Below are positions 23,121-30,798 of a stretch of 34,041 nt of DNA, in pieces (position 1 is the stretch's first letter; every line of letters begins with the position of its first letter). The notes under the pieces were generated by a model. It did not search any database, had not been told where the DNA came from, and saw only the letters and a program-made list of their open reading frames with translations. A program made the position numbers and the translations under genes. This DNA comes from Sphingobium sp. Its GTDB lineage: Bacteria > Pseudomonadota > Alphaproteobacteria > Sphingomonadales > Sphingomonadaceae. The stretch spans positions 1 through 34,041 of the forward strand of contig NZ_QFOA01000034.1 of the NCBI RefSeq assembly GCF_003248505.1, in the 5' to 3' direction.

Positions 23121-23849
23121 TCAGTCGATCGCCTTTTCTTCCGCCTTTGTAGGGCCGCCCATGGCGACCGGAGGCTTGGTGTTCACGGCCATCAGATAGT
23201 CGGAGCCGGTGACGAAGGGGATGGGGTTGATCGCAGCGCCGTCAAGACGGACTTCGTAATGAAGATGACTGCCGGTCGAACGACCGGTCGAACCCATGAG
23301 GCCGATGATCTGGCCGCGCTTCACATAGCTGTTTTCGGCGACCAGCAGCTTGGACATGTGGCCATAGCGCGTTTCCATGCCGCTGCCGTGCGAGATCTGG
23401 ACGAGGTTGCCGTAGCCGCTGGCCCAGCCCGAGCGACTGACGATTCCGTCGGCAGTGGCGTGGATCGGCGTACCGACCGGACCCGGAATGTCGACGCCCT
23501 TATGCATCCGCGCATGCCCGTTGAACGGGTCTGTCCGAACGCCGAAGTTGGAGGTGAGCGAAAGCTTGTCTACCGGGCGGCCCGAGGGGATGTAGGCGGC
23601 GGTTTTGACATTGCCGTCCATACGCTGGAGGCTGGCGAAGAGATTGGAAAAGCCGACATCGGCCGGACCGAGGGCGCTCATGTTGATTTCGGATGCGTCG
23701 CCGTAGGGATCGTCGCTTTCCGAGGCCTGGGCCGGGGCCATCGCACAAAGCGTTCCGACGATGCCCAGACCGGTTACAGCCTTGATAACCATATTGGCAG
23801 ATCGGAACCGAAGCGACCCACGTACATTATTCGAATGAAGAACCGACAT
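23121..23849 (-). CDS. M23 family metallopeptidase (secreted)
   Basis: A 242-residue peptidase of the LytM/M23 fold. The catalytic domain covers about residues 95-220: SNFGVRTDPFNGHARMHKGVDIPG holds the HxxxD zinc ligands, and STGSHLHYEVRLDG holds the HxH. The N-terminal part has a hydrophobic segment (VIKAVTGLGIVGTLCAMAPAQA) ending in an AxA site, so it is exported to cleave or regulate peptidoglycan. I keep the ATG at 23849, which gives a long n-region; the internal Met20 would also yield a signal peptide. It is the last gene of the glnE-bcp-DUF455-M23 direction and is followed by a strong terminator. Confidence 0.92.
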   Translation of the reverse strand: MSVLHSNNVRGSLRFRSANMVIKAVTGLGIVGTLCAMAPAQASESDDPYGDASEINMSALGPADVGFSNLFASLQRMDGNVKTAAYIPSGRPVDKLSLTSNFGVRTDPFNGHARMHKGVDIPGPVGTPIHATADGIVSRSGWASGYGNLVQISHGSGMETRYGHMSKLLVAENSYVKRGQIIGLMGSTGRSTGSHLHYEVRLDGAAINPIPFVTGSDYLMAVNTKPPVAMGGPTKAEEKAID

Positions 23850-23956
23850 GCAGACCCCGACTTATGTCACCGGAGGTTGTGGCCCCTCGGCGCTTCCCGT
23901 GTTTCCGAATTTGGCGACTGGATCGCCCCCGCTGAGCGCAGACTGCAAATCCCGGC

Positions 23957-24766
23957 TCAGCTTGCAAGCGCGGCGTAAAAATCTTCGGTCAAACCGGCCT
24001 GCCTGCGCGCCGAGTCGTTGAACGGCGGCTTAAGGCCGCCGCGAAAATGCCTTTTCACAAGGATTTGGTAATGACTGGCGGCGTTCAGCCCCCATCCGTT
24101 CGTCGCCCAGCCGAACCATCCGGTCCCTGCCGCGACATGCCGAATCTCGTCTGTCATGATGCGACCGAGTATCCGGGCGGACACAGGGTCCCCTGCACTT
24201 TCGAACCGTTCCACCGTGGCAGGCGTGATGTCGAGCGCGCGCGCCTCCAGAACCATGGGTACGATGGCAAGGCGGGCGAGCGCGTCGTGCGCCGTCTCCT
24301 CCGCCGCTTGCCACAACCCGTCATGGGCAGGGAGCGCGCCGTAATGACTTCCCAATTGACGCAGCCTGCGGTCGAGCAGGGCGAAATGCATCGCCTCGTC
24401 CGCGCCGACCCGCATCCAGTCGTCGGTGAAGGCGGCGGGGAACTGCGCGCCGAAACGACCGACGAGGTCGAACGCCAGGTCGATGGCGACGAATTCAATA
24501 TGGGCGAGCGCGTGGAGCATGGCGGCCCGTGCGCGTTCCGACCCGATCCTGCCGCGCCTCGGCATCCGGTTGGGCGGCAGCAGTTCGGGCGCGGCGGGGC
24601 GCGCGGGGCGGTCGGGCATGGTCGTATCGAAACGATGCGCCAATCGCCCAAGCCGCCAGGCTCGCGCCGCCGCCCGCGCGGCCATCAGCTTGGACGCCGG
24701 ATCGGGTGTCAGCAATATATGAGCGCAGGCCGCACCCACGCTGTCGATGCAACCGGGAAGGGTCAA
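23957..24766 (-). CDS. Ferritin-like DUF455 family protein
   Basis: A 269-residue protein of the COG2833/DUF455 family. The four-helix diiron pattern is visible: HALAHIEFVAIDLAFD (Glu), GADEAMHFALLDRRL (ExxH), EARALDITPATVERF (Glu) and MTDEIRHVAAG (ExxH). Function is unestablished; a metal-dependent oxygenase or ferritin-like storage role can be inferred from the fold. The start is uncertain. I use the TTG at 24766, which overlaps the bcp stop as TTGA and has GGAGG upstream; a GTG some 30 bases downstream is an alternative. It follows bcp directly, so it is in one operon with a peroxide-defence gene. Confidence 0.8.
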   Translation of the reverse strand: MTLPGCIDSVGAACAHILLTPDPASKLMAARAAARAWRLGRLAHRFDTTMPDRPARPAAPELLPPNRMPRRGRIGSERARAAMLHALAHIEFVAIDLAFDLVGRFGAQFPAAFTDDWMRVGADEAMHFALLDRRLRQLGSHYGALPAHDGLWQAAEETAHDALARLAIVPMVLEARALDITPATVERFESAGDPVSARILGRIMTDEIRHVAAGTGWFGWATNGWGLNAASHYQILVKRHFRGGLKPPFNDSARRQAGLTEDFYAALAS

Positions 24767-25227
24767 ATTGCCTGCGCGGCCTCCAGAACTTCCTGCGCAT
24801 GGCCCTTTACCTTGACCTTGGGCCAGACGCGGGCGACATGGCCGTTCGCGTCGAACAGGAATGTGGCGCGCTCTATCCCCATATATTTGCGGCCATAGAG
24901 CGACTTTTCGACCCAGGTGCCGAAAGCCTCGCACGCAGCGCCGCTTTCCTCGTCGGAAGCGAGGATGACGGAAAGACCGTATTTTTCCGCGAATTTCGCG
25001 AGCTTGCCCGGCTTGTCCTTCGATATGGCGATCACGGGCACGCCCGCCTGCGCATATTCGTCGGCGAGCGCGGTGAAATCCTTCGCTTCGTTGGTGCAGC
25101 CGGGGGTATCGGCCTTGGGATAGAAATACACCACCACAGGCTTGCCGCGATAGGCATCGAGCGTGAAGTCGACACCGTCGGCGTCCTTCAGCGTCACGGC
25201 GGGAATGGCATCACCCTTGTCCAGCAT
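24763..25227 (-). CDS. bcp: Peroxiredoxin, BCP/PrxQ subfamily
   Basis: A 154-residue thiol peroxidase. The peroxidatic Cys44 is in ADTPGCTNEAKDF. The resolving cysteine five positions later in E. coli Bcp (Cys50) is replaced by Lys49, so the enzyme may be a 1-Cys type or may use Cys99 (SGAACEAFG) as partner. The YGRKYMGIERATFLFD segment and the KGHAQEVL tail are typical of the subfamily. It reduces peroxides with thioredoxin or another thiol. The ATG at 25227 has a perfect AGGAGG and lies 17 bp inside the end of glnE. DUF455 overlaps its stop. Confidence 0.94.
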   Translation of the reverse strand: MLDKGDAIPAVTLKDADGVDFTLDAYRGKPVVVYFYPKADTPGCTNEAKDFTALADEYAQAGVPVIAISKDKPGKLAKFAEKYGLSVILASDEESGAACEAFGTWVEKSLYGRKYMGIERATFLFDANGHVARVWPKVKVKGHAQEVLEAAQAI

Positions 25228-27913
25228 CTCGAACCTCCTGATAGGGGGCGGCGAGCGCGCCCCAGCTTGCCGATACGCATTGCCGCGCCTTGGCATAGCT
25301 TTCAAGCAGACTGTCCCAAGAGTCAGCGCCGCACGCCCGTGCGACCAGCGGACGCGTCGCCTCCTGCGGTTCCGTCGACGCCGGTGAGACGAGGCGGGAA
25401 ACGATGAGAAAGCGGGTGATGAGATCGTGCGCCGCCACAAGGCTCGAGGGCAGATGTCCCGCCGCGACGAGATCGGCGAGCGCCACCGACAGGTCGGGGT
25501 CGAACGCCATGCGATGGCGGAACTGGCTCACATGGATGAGGAATTCCAGATCGACCAGTCCGCCCGGCACCAGTTTGACGTCGAAATCACCGGCGGGCGG
25601 CTTATGCCGCGCTATGTCGCCGCGCATCTTGACCGCTTCGCGCGCCAGACTGTCGAGATCGCGCGGATGCCGCAGCGTTTCGGCAAGCACGGCGTCGAGC
25701 GCGGCGCGCGCTTCCGCCGATCCGAACACGGCACGCGCGCGGGTGAGTGCCAGATGCTCCCACGTCCACGCTTCCTCCCGCTGGTAGCGGGCGAAGCTGT
25801 CGAGGCTGACGGCCAGCAGCCCCTGCGCGCCGGACGGTCGCAGCCGGGTATCGACTTCGTAGAGGCGGCCAGAGGCGGTCTGCACCGACAGGGCGTTGGT
25901 GATACGCTGCGCCAGGCGGTTGAAATATTGCGTCGCGCCCAGCGGCTTTTCCCCGTCGCTCTCCGTCGCGAAGTCGCCGGTGAAGAGGTAGACGAGGTCG
26001 AGGTCCGAGGCGTGAGTGAGAACGCCGCCGCCCATGCGGCCCAGTGCGAGGATCAGCAGTTCGCCGCCCGGAACCTTTCCATGAACGCTTTCGAATTCCG
26101 CCACCGTGCCGCCTGCCAGGGCGCGGATGGCGGCTTCTGCGACGCGGCCATAGCCCCTGCCCGCTTCCAGCGGGTCGCCGCCACGGATGATCTGCGCACC
26201 GATGGCGAAGCGGCGGTCGTTGACACGCTGACGCACGCGGTCGAGCAGCGCCTGATAATCCTCACCCGGTTCCAGCGCGGCGAACTGCGCGGTCAATGGC
26301 TCCACGAGCGGCGCAGGGTCGAAGGCAGAGGCGTCGATCAAGCCGTCGAGCAGCTCGGCCCGGCGTCCCAACGCATCGGCGAGCGTCGGCGCGTGACTCA
26401 ATATCTCGGCCAGCAACCCGACCAGCGCGGGGCGCGCGGCGAGGAGCTTGAAGAAGTTGATCGCGCTCGGCAGGCGAGCGATCATGTCGTCCAGCCGGTT
26501 GAGCGCGCGCGATGGATCGGGCGCGGTGGCGAGCGCGCGCATGAGGCCCGGCAGCAGCGCCTCCAGTGCCTCACGCGAGGGTGCGCTGCGTAGCGCACGG
26601 ACCGTGCCGCCGCGCCAGCGCGCAATCCGGGCGAGCGGCGTGTCGGCGTCGACGAACCCCATGTCCGCCAGCTGCGCCTTCAGCCGCTCCTCATCGCGCG
26701 AGAGCGAGGCGTCCTCCCTGTCCGGGGTCAGGCGATCATAGTTGCGACCCACCCATTCGACATGAGGGCGCAGCGTCTCGATCAGCGCCGCGCCATCGGC
26801 GAGGCCGTGCAGCCGCGCGACATCGTCGAGTGCGTCGGGCGATTTCGGAAGTTCGTGGGTCTGCCGGTCCTCGACCATCTGGAGCCGGTGCTCGACGGTG
26901 CGGAAGAGGACATAGGCTGCGTCCAGCCGGTCAGCGACGTCGCGCTCGATCACGCCCGCCGCCGCCAAAGCGCGCAGCGCTTCGCGCGTGTTGCCGGACC
27001 GGAGCGAGGGATCGCGCCCGCCGTGGATCAACTGATGCACCTGCGCGAAAAATTCGACTTCGCGAATGCCGCCGCGGCCGCGTTTGAGATCGTAACCCGG
27101 CCCGAAGGCCTGCCCCTGCGCATAATGGTCGCGGATGCGGCGGCTGATATCGACGATGGCGTCGATCGCTCCGAAATCGAGGCTGCGTCGCCAAACGAAA
27201 GGACGGATCTGGCGCAGGAAATCCTCGCCCAGCCCCTTGTCCCCCGCTGCTGGACGGGCACGGATGAAGGCTGCCTGCTCCCATCCGAGCGCGGTCGATT
27301 CATAATAGCCGATGGCCGCGTCCACCGGCAGCGCGATGGGCGTGGCTTCGGGCGAAGGGCGCAGCCGCAGGTCGACGCGGAAGACATAACCGTCGCCGTC
27401 GCGAGCGGTGAGCAGTTCGCTTATGCGGCGACCGATGCGCACGGCGGCGTCCGCGACATCCTCCCGCTCGCCATGGGGCATCGTGCGAGGATCGTAGAGC
27501 AGGATCGGATCGATGTCGGACGAATAGTTGAGTTCGCGGCTGCCATGCTTGCCTAGCGCGAGGACGACGAAGCCCCGGCGGTCGGCGTCGGGATAGCGTT
27601 CGTGCAAGGCGGCGGACAGCGCTTCCTCCAGCGCCCGATCGGCGAAATCGGACAGCGTTTGCGTGACCCTGTCGACATCCCATGCCCCGGCGAGATCCGC
27701 GCCCGCGACTGCGAGCGCCAGCGCACCGCGCCGCCGCCTCAGCGATCGGGCGACCGCGTCGTCGGGTGTCGCGACGTTGCGCGCCGCTGCAAGCGCGCCT
27801 TCGAAATCCTCGGCACGAAGCGCCTGCGTCACCGTGGGGAAGCGGTCCAGCGCTCGCGCCAGAAAAGGCGAATGCGCTCTGATCCTGTCTTCCGTTTGTG
27901 CCCATTGGGTCAC
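25211..27913 (-). CDS. glnE: Bifunctional glutamine synthetase adenylyltransferase/deadenylase
   Basis: A 900-residue protein with two nucleotidyltransferase domains. The N-terminal (deadenylase) site has ALGKHGSRELNYSSDIDPILLYD near residue 120, and the C-terminal (adenylylase) site has LGRMGGGVLTHASDLDLVYLF near 630; each holds the G-x(n)-D-x-D metal motif. Between them is the regulatory region that responds to PII. GlnE attaches or removes AMP on glutamine synthetase according to nitrogen status. I chose the GTG at 27913 (VTQWAQTEDR), with GGAG properly placed upstream; an in-frame ATG at 27991 would add 26 residues of poor character and run into the divergent promoter. It heads the glnE-bcp-DUF455 operon. 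Confidence 0.95.
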   Translation of the reverse strand: MTQWAQTEDRIRAHSPFLARALDRFPTVTQALRAEDFEGALAAARNVATPDDAVARSLRRRRGALALAVAGADLAGAWDVDRVTQTLSDFADRALEEALSAALHERYPDADRRGFVVLALGKHGSRELNYSSDIDPILLYDPRTMPHGEREDVADAAVRIGRRISELLTARDGDGYVFRVDLRLRPSPEATPIALPVDAAIGYYESTALGWEQAAFIRARPAAGDKGLGEDFLRQIRPFVWRRSLDFGAIDAIVDISRRIRDHYAQGQAFGPGYDLKRGRGGIREVEFFAQVHQLIHGGRDPSLRSGNTREALRALAAAGVIERDVADRLDAAYVLFRTVEHRLQMVEDRQTHELPKSPDALDDVARLHGLADGAALIETLRPHVEWVGRNYDRLTPDREDASLSRDEERLKAQLADMGFVDADTPLARIARWRGGTVRALRSAPSREALEALLPGLMRALATAPDPSRALNRLDDMIARLPSAINFFKLLAARPALVGLLAEILSHAPTLADALGRRAELLDGLIDASAFDPAPLVEPLTAQFAALEPGEDYQALLDRVRQRVNDRRFAIGAQIIRGGDPLEAGRGYGRVAEAAIRALAGGTVAEFESVHGKVPGGELLILALGRMGGGVLTHASDLDLVYLFTGDFATESDGEKPLGATQYFNRLAQRITNALSVQTASGRLYEVDTRLRPSGAQGLLAVSLDSFARYQREEAWTWEHLALTRARAVFGSAEARAALDAVLAETLRHPRDLDSLAREAVKMRGDIARHKPPAGDFDVKLVPGGLVDLEFLIHVSQFRHRMAFDPDLSVALADLVAAGHLPSSLVAAHDLITRFLIVSRLVSPASTEPQEATRPLVARACGADSWDSLLESYAKARQCVSASWGALAAPYQEVRDAGQG

Positions 27914-27976
27914 CTTGACTCTCCAGCCTTTTTTTATCCGGGTCGGTGCTATTGTCCCCACAATCGACGATTGCCA

Positions 27977-28001
27977 GAAACTTTTGTGCAATATGGCCGT
28001 T
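27977..28001 (+). promoter_or_regulatory. Possible EcfG-dependent promoter of nepR-like gene
   Basis: GAAAC (27977-27981) and CGTT (27998-28001) are 16 bases apart, close to the EcfG consensus GGAAC-N16/17-CGTT (one mismatch). The element ends 8 bases before the ATG at 28010. If used, the mRNA would be almost leaderless, which agrees with the lack of a ribosome binding site. NepR genes are typically controlled by EcfG in this group. Confidence 0.35.
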
Positions 28002-28009
28002 CTGATGGC

Positions 28010-28198
28010 ATGAACCTACAGGGCAAATCCATCGGCCGATCGGCAGCGGAGCGAGACACGGCACGCCATCTCGTCACCGTCCGCGTTCCCGAGCCCTATG
28101 AGGGCGTCGGAAACGCGCTGCAATCGACCTTTTCGCCAGCGCGCGACTCATTGCCCGCCGACATGATGGCCCTGCTCGCCAAGCTCGACCGGCACTAG
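28010..28198 (+). CDS. NepR-like anti-sigma factor (62 aa)
   Basis: A 62-residue protein whose C-terminal half fits the NepR family. VGNALQSTFSPARDSLPADM (residues 33-52) and the following MALLAKLD match the conserved pattern I/V-G-x-x-L-x-x-x-Y/F ... P-x-x-F/M-x-x-L-L-x-x-L-D. The N-terminal 30 residues are basic and likely disordered, as in NepR. NepR binds the general-stress sigma factor EcfG and is released by phosphorylated PhyR. Neither ecfG nor phyR is in the window, so this would be a separate paralogue. No ribosome binding site is seen. It is divergent from glnE with 96 bp between starts. The short length keeps the call at moderate confidence. Confidence 0.6.
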   Translation: MNLQGKSIGRSAAERDTARHLVTVRVPEPYEGVGNALQSTFSPARDSLPADMMALLAKLDRH

Positions 28199-28262
28199 GC
28201 CGTCAGCATCGCATTAACGGTTTCGCGATAGAATGCGCCGTCCTTCTTAGCGGATGGTCGGC

Positions 28263-28571
28263 ATGAACTATCGTATTTTCGCAGTCGTCACTTTGTTGCT
28301 CGCCCCGTTGCTGGCGATCATCGCTGATTCGATGTCCAGCAGGCGGCATGCTGCTGCGGCGGCTCCCCTGCCCGCCACCGCCCTGCCACCGGTTCGGAGC
28401 TATTCGCCCCCGTCCGCGCCTTCGCCGGAGCCTACCCCAGCGCCGATGCCAGCGACGGGCCCGGCCCCCGCCTTCGGCCAACCGTTGCCCGGGGCGGGAG
28501 AGCCGATGATGCCGCTGGGCGCGACCAACGCACAGGATGCGCCAGACGACTTGCACAATGCCAGCCGCTAA
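28263..28571 (+). CDS. Small Pro-rich membrane-anchored protein, unknown function
   Basis: A 102-residue protein starting MNYRIFAVVTLLLAPLLAIIADSM, a single hydrophobic segment or uncleaved signal anchor. The remainder is low-complexity and rich in Pro and Ala (from about residue 30: PATALPPVRSYSPPSAPSPEP and on), ending NASR. No domain is recognised. The ATG at 28263 is used; one at 28254 is 3 codons longer, and neither has a strong ribosome binding site. It lies 64 bp after the NepR-like gene on the same strand and ends 3 bp before the convergent metallopeptidase gene, so it may be co-transcribed with the NepR-like gene. A cell-envelope role is inferred only from the anchor and the disordered tail. 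Confidence 0.6.
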   Translation: MNYRIFAVVTLLLAPLLAIIADSMSSRRHAAAAAPLPATALPPVRSYSPPSAPSPEPTPAPMPATGPAPAFGQPLPGAGEPMMPLGATNAQDAPDDLHNASR

Positions 28572-28574
28572 ACC

Positions 28575-29456
28575 TTAGATCGCGCCGCCGAATGTATCGC
28601 ACTGGGCCGGATCGCCAGTAGATAGCCCCTTGCGCAGCCACTCCATGCGCTGCGCGCCGGTGCCATGTGTGAAGCTTTCGGGCACGGGTCGCCGCCCGGC
28701 GGCTTTCTGAAGCGTATCGTCGCCGATGGCCTGCGCCGCCCGCATCCCTTCCTCCAGGTCGCCCGGCTCCATGAGATTGGTGTCGCGCGCCGCCCAGACA
28801 CCGGCATAGCAGTCGGCCTGCAATTCCATCTTGACCTGAAGCGCGTTGCCTTCCGCCTCGCTCGCTCGCTGCTGCGCCTTGCGGATGCGGTCCGCCTCGC
28901 CGGTGATGGTCTGGATGTGGTGGCCGACTTCGTGCGCGATGATGTAGCCGATGGGAAAGTCGCCCGGCGCGTTGAATTTCGTTTCCATCTCACGAAAGAA
29001 ATCGGTGTCGAGGTAAATGCGCTGATCGGCAGGGCAATAGAACGGCCCCATCGCCGACATCGCCGCTCCGCAACCCGATTGCCCGTCCTGGCTGTAAAAG
29101 ACGAGCGTGGGGGGCGGATATTGCTGTCCATGCGCCTTGAAGATGTCGCTCCAGCGCCGCTCGGTCGATCCCAGCACCTTGAGCGACGTACGTTGCACGG
29201 CGGAAAGATCCTCCAGCCGGGGCTTTTCCGTCTGCACCGACTGGCCGCCACCGCCGCCGCCCATGAGGCTGAGCGGGTTCATCCCCATGACGACCATGAT
29301 GATGAGGACCACAACGATGCCGCCGCAGCCGAACCGGCTGCCGATGAGGGGGAGCAACATGCCGAGTCCCCCGCCCAGCCCGCCGCCGCCAAGGCCGCCA
29401 CCCCGGCCGTCCTGCACTTCGAAATGGCTGCTTTCCTGTTCGTCGTCGAGCCGCAT
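28575..29456 (-). CDS. ypfJ: Neutral zinc metallopeptidase, YpfJ family
   Basis: A 293-residue protein of the PF04228 family (E. coli YpfJ is 287). It starts MRLDDEQESSHFEVQDGRGG, has a glycine-rich stretch (GGGLGGGGLGGGLG) and one membrane segment (GGIVVVLIIMVVMGMNPL) near residues 47-64. The zinc motif HEVGHH lies about two thirds in, with a later MELQADCYAGVWA segment probably giving the third ligand. CGAAMSAMGPFYCPAD is a conserved family motif with two cysteines. The ATG at 29456 has GGGAGGG at a good distance; the adjacent ATG at 29459 is too close to it. The biological substrate is unknown. It is convergent with the small membrane-protein gene and divergent from the patatin gene. Confidence 0.9.
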   Translation of the reverse strand: MRLDDEQESSHFEVQDGRGGGLGGGGLGGGLGMLLPLIGSRFGCGGIVVVLIIMVVMGMNPLSLMGGGGGGQSVQTEKPRLEDLSAVQRTSLKVLGSTERRWSDIFKAHGQQYPPPTLVFYSQDGQSGCGAAMSAMGPFYCPADQRIYLDTDFFREMETKFNAPGDFPIGYIIAHEVGHHIQTITGEADRIRKAQQRASEAEGNALQVKMELQADCYAGVWAARDTNLMEPGDLEEGMRAAQAIGDDTLQKAAGRRPVPESFTHGTGAQRMEWLRKGLSTGDPAQCDTFGGAI

Positions 29457-29604
29457 CATGCCCTCCCCTGTCCGGCGATCGTTCCCCAGGCGATCCGATC
29501 GCCGAGGGAACCGTCCGTCTGCCCGAAAAGTTGCGCCGCCAAAAGCAATTGTGACGATAAGTTCAGTTGGAATGGCGCAACCACTTTCTATATTGCAGTG
29601 CGAC

Positions 29605-30798
29605 ATGGCAGACATAGACCCCTATCCGTCCGATCCCAAACTCCATCGCCGCGCGCGCACTCCGCTGCCGCTGCCGCGTGAGGTCGCCCTTTTGTTGCAG
29701 GGCGGCGGCGCGCTCGGCTCGTACCAGTCAGGCGTCTACGAACGGCTGGACGAACTGGGCGTCGATGTCAGCTGGGTCGCGGGCATTTCCATCGGTGCGG
29801 TGAATGCCGCCATCATCGCAGGCAATCCCCCCCATCGCCGCATCAGCCGCCTCAAGAAATTCTGGTATACCGTCTCGGGCGGAATGCCCAATGTCATCCT
29901 CCCCGAAATCGATCATATCCGCGAAGCGGCGCACCTGACCGCCGCCAGCATCGTGGCCGGCTTCGGCGTGCCGGGCATGTTTCGCCCGCGCCTGTGGCCC
30001 GCGACGCTGATGCCCGAAGGGACGCCGGGCGCGATCAGCTTCTACGACAGCGCGCCGCTGAAGGAGACACTGGACGCCTGCGTCGACTGGGATCTGCTGA
30101 ACGATGGGCCGGTGCGTCTGTCGGTGGGCGCGGTGGACGTGGAGTCGGGCAATTTCGCCTATTGGGATACGCGCGGACAAGGCGGCAACACGCGCATCGA
30201 CGCGCGACACATCATGGCGTCGGGCGCGCTGCCCCCCGGCTTGCCCCCCATCGAGATCGACGGGCGATGGTATTGGGACGGCGGGATCGTGTCGAATACG
30301 CCGCTCGCCCATGTCCTTAACCACCAGACCGAAGACATGCTGGTCTTTCAGGTCGATCTCTTCCCCGCCGAAGGGCCGATGCCCCGGCAGATGACCGATG
30401 TCTATTCGCGTATGAAGGACATCCAGTACAGCAGCCGCACCCGGCAGGTGACCGATCAGTATCTGCGCCTGCGTCGCGAACATGGCGCGATCAAGGCGCT
30501 GCTCGACAAGCTCCCTCCCGATATGCAGCACGGCGCAGAAGCGCAGGCGTTGCGCCAGTGCCTGGACGAGGGATCGGTCAACATCGTGCACCTGATCTAT
30601 CGCACCCGTAACTGGGAAAGCGGCGCGAAGGACTTCGAATTCTCCCGCTCGACCATGCTCGACCATTGGAGCCAGGGTCGCGAAGCGGTGGAGGAAGTCA
30701 TGCACAAGGGCGACCTGATCGCTCGCAACATCGTCAACGGGCGTAGTTCCACCTTCGACCTCGACGCCCCCGATCATCTCAAGGAGAAGAGCGCATGA
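29605..30798 (+). CDS. Patatin-like phospholipase with DUF3734-type C-terminus
   Basis: A 397-residue protein. The patatin domain has the oxyanion loop GGGALGSYQSGVYE (from residue 33), the nucleophile motif GISIG (Ser62) and the catalytic DGGIVSN (Asp225). The C-terminal 130 or so residues (SSRTRQVTDQYLRLRREHGAI ... AVEEVMHKGDL) resemble the DUF3734 domain. It has no signal peptide. It overlaps the hbdH ATG as ATGA. A patatin/3-hydroxybutyrate dehydrogenase operon (bdhA-patD) is known from Legionella, and the pair is common in alphaproteobacteria; a role in polyhydroxybutyrate or lipid mobilisation is inferred. A start at 29572 would add 11 residues; neither start has a strong ribosome binding site. 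Confidence 0.9.
   Translation: MADIDPYPSDPKLHRRARTPLPLPREVALLLQGGGALGSYQSGVYERLDELGVDVSWVAGISIGAVNAAIIAGNPPHRRISRLKKFWYTVSGGMPNVILPEIDHIREAAHLTAASIVAGFGVPGMFRPRLWPATLMPEGTPGAISFYDSAPLKETLDACVDWDLLNDGPVRLSVGAVDVESGNFAYWDTRGQGGNTRIDARHIMASGALPPGLPPIEIDGRWYWDGGIVSNTPLAHVLNHQTEDMLVFQVDLFPAEGPMPRQMTDVYSRMKDIQYSSRTRQVTDQYLRLRREHGAIKALLDKLPPDMQHGAEAQALRQCLDEGSVNIVHLIYRTRNWESGAKDFEFSRSTMLDHWSQGREAVEEVMHKGDLIARNIVNGRSSTFDLDAPDHLKEKSA

Noticed and set aside
27914..27991. Extended glnE start at 27991
   Set aside because: It would run into the divergent promoter region of the NepR-like gene, and the added residues are atypical. The GTG at 27913 has a well-placed GGAG.
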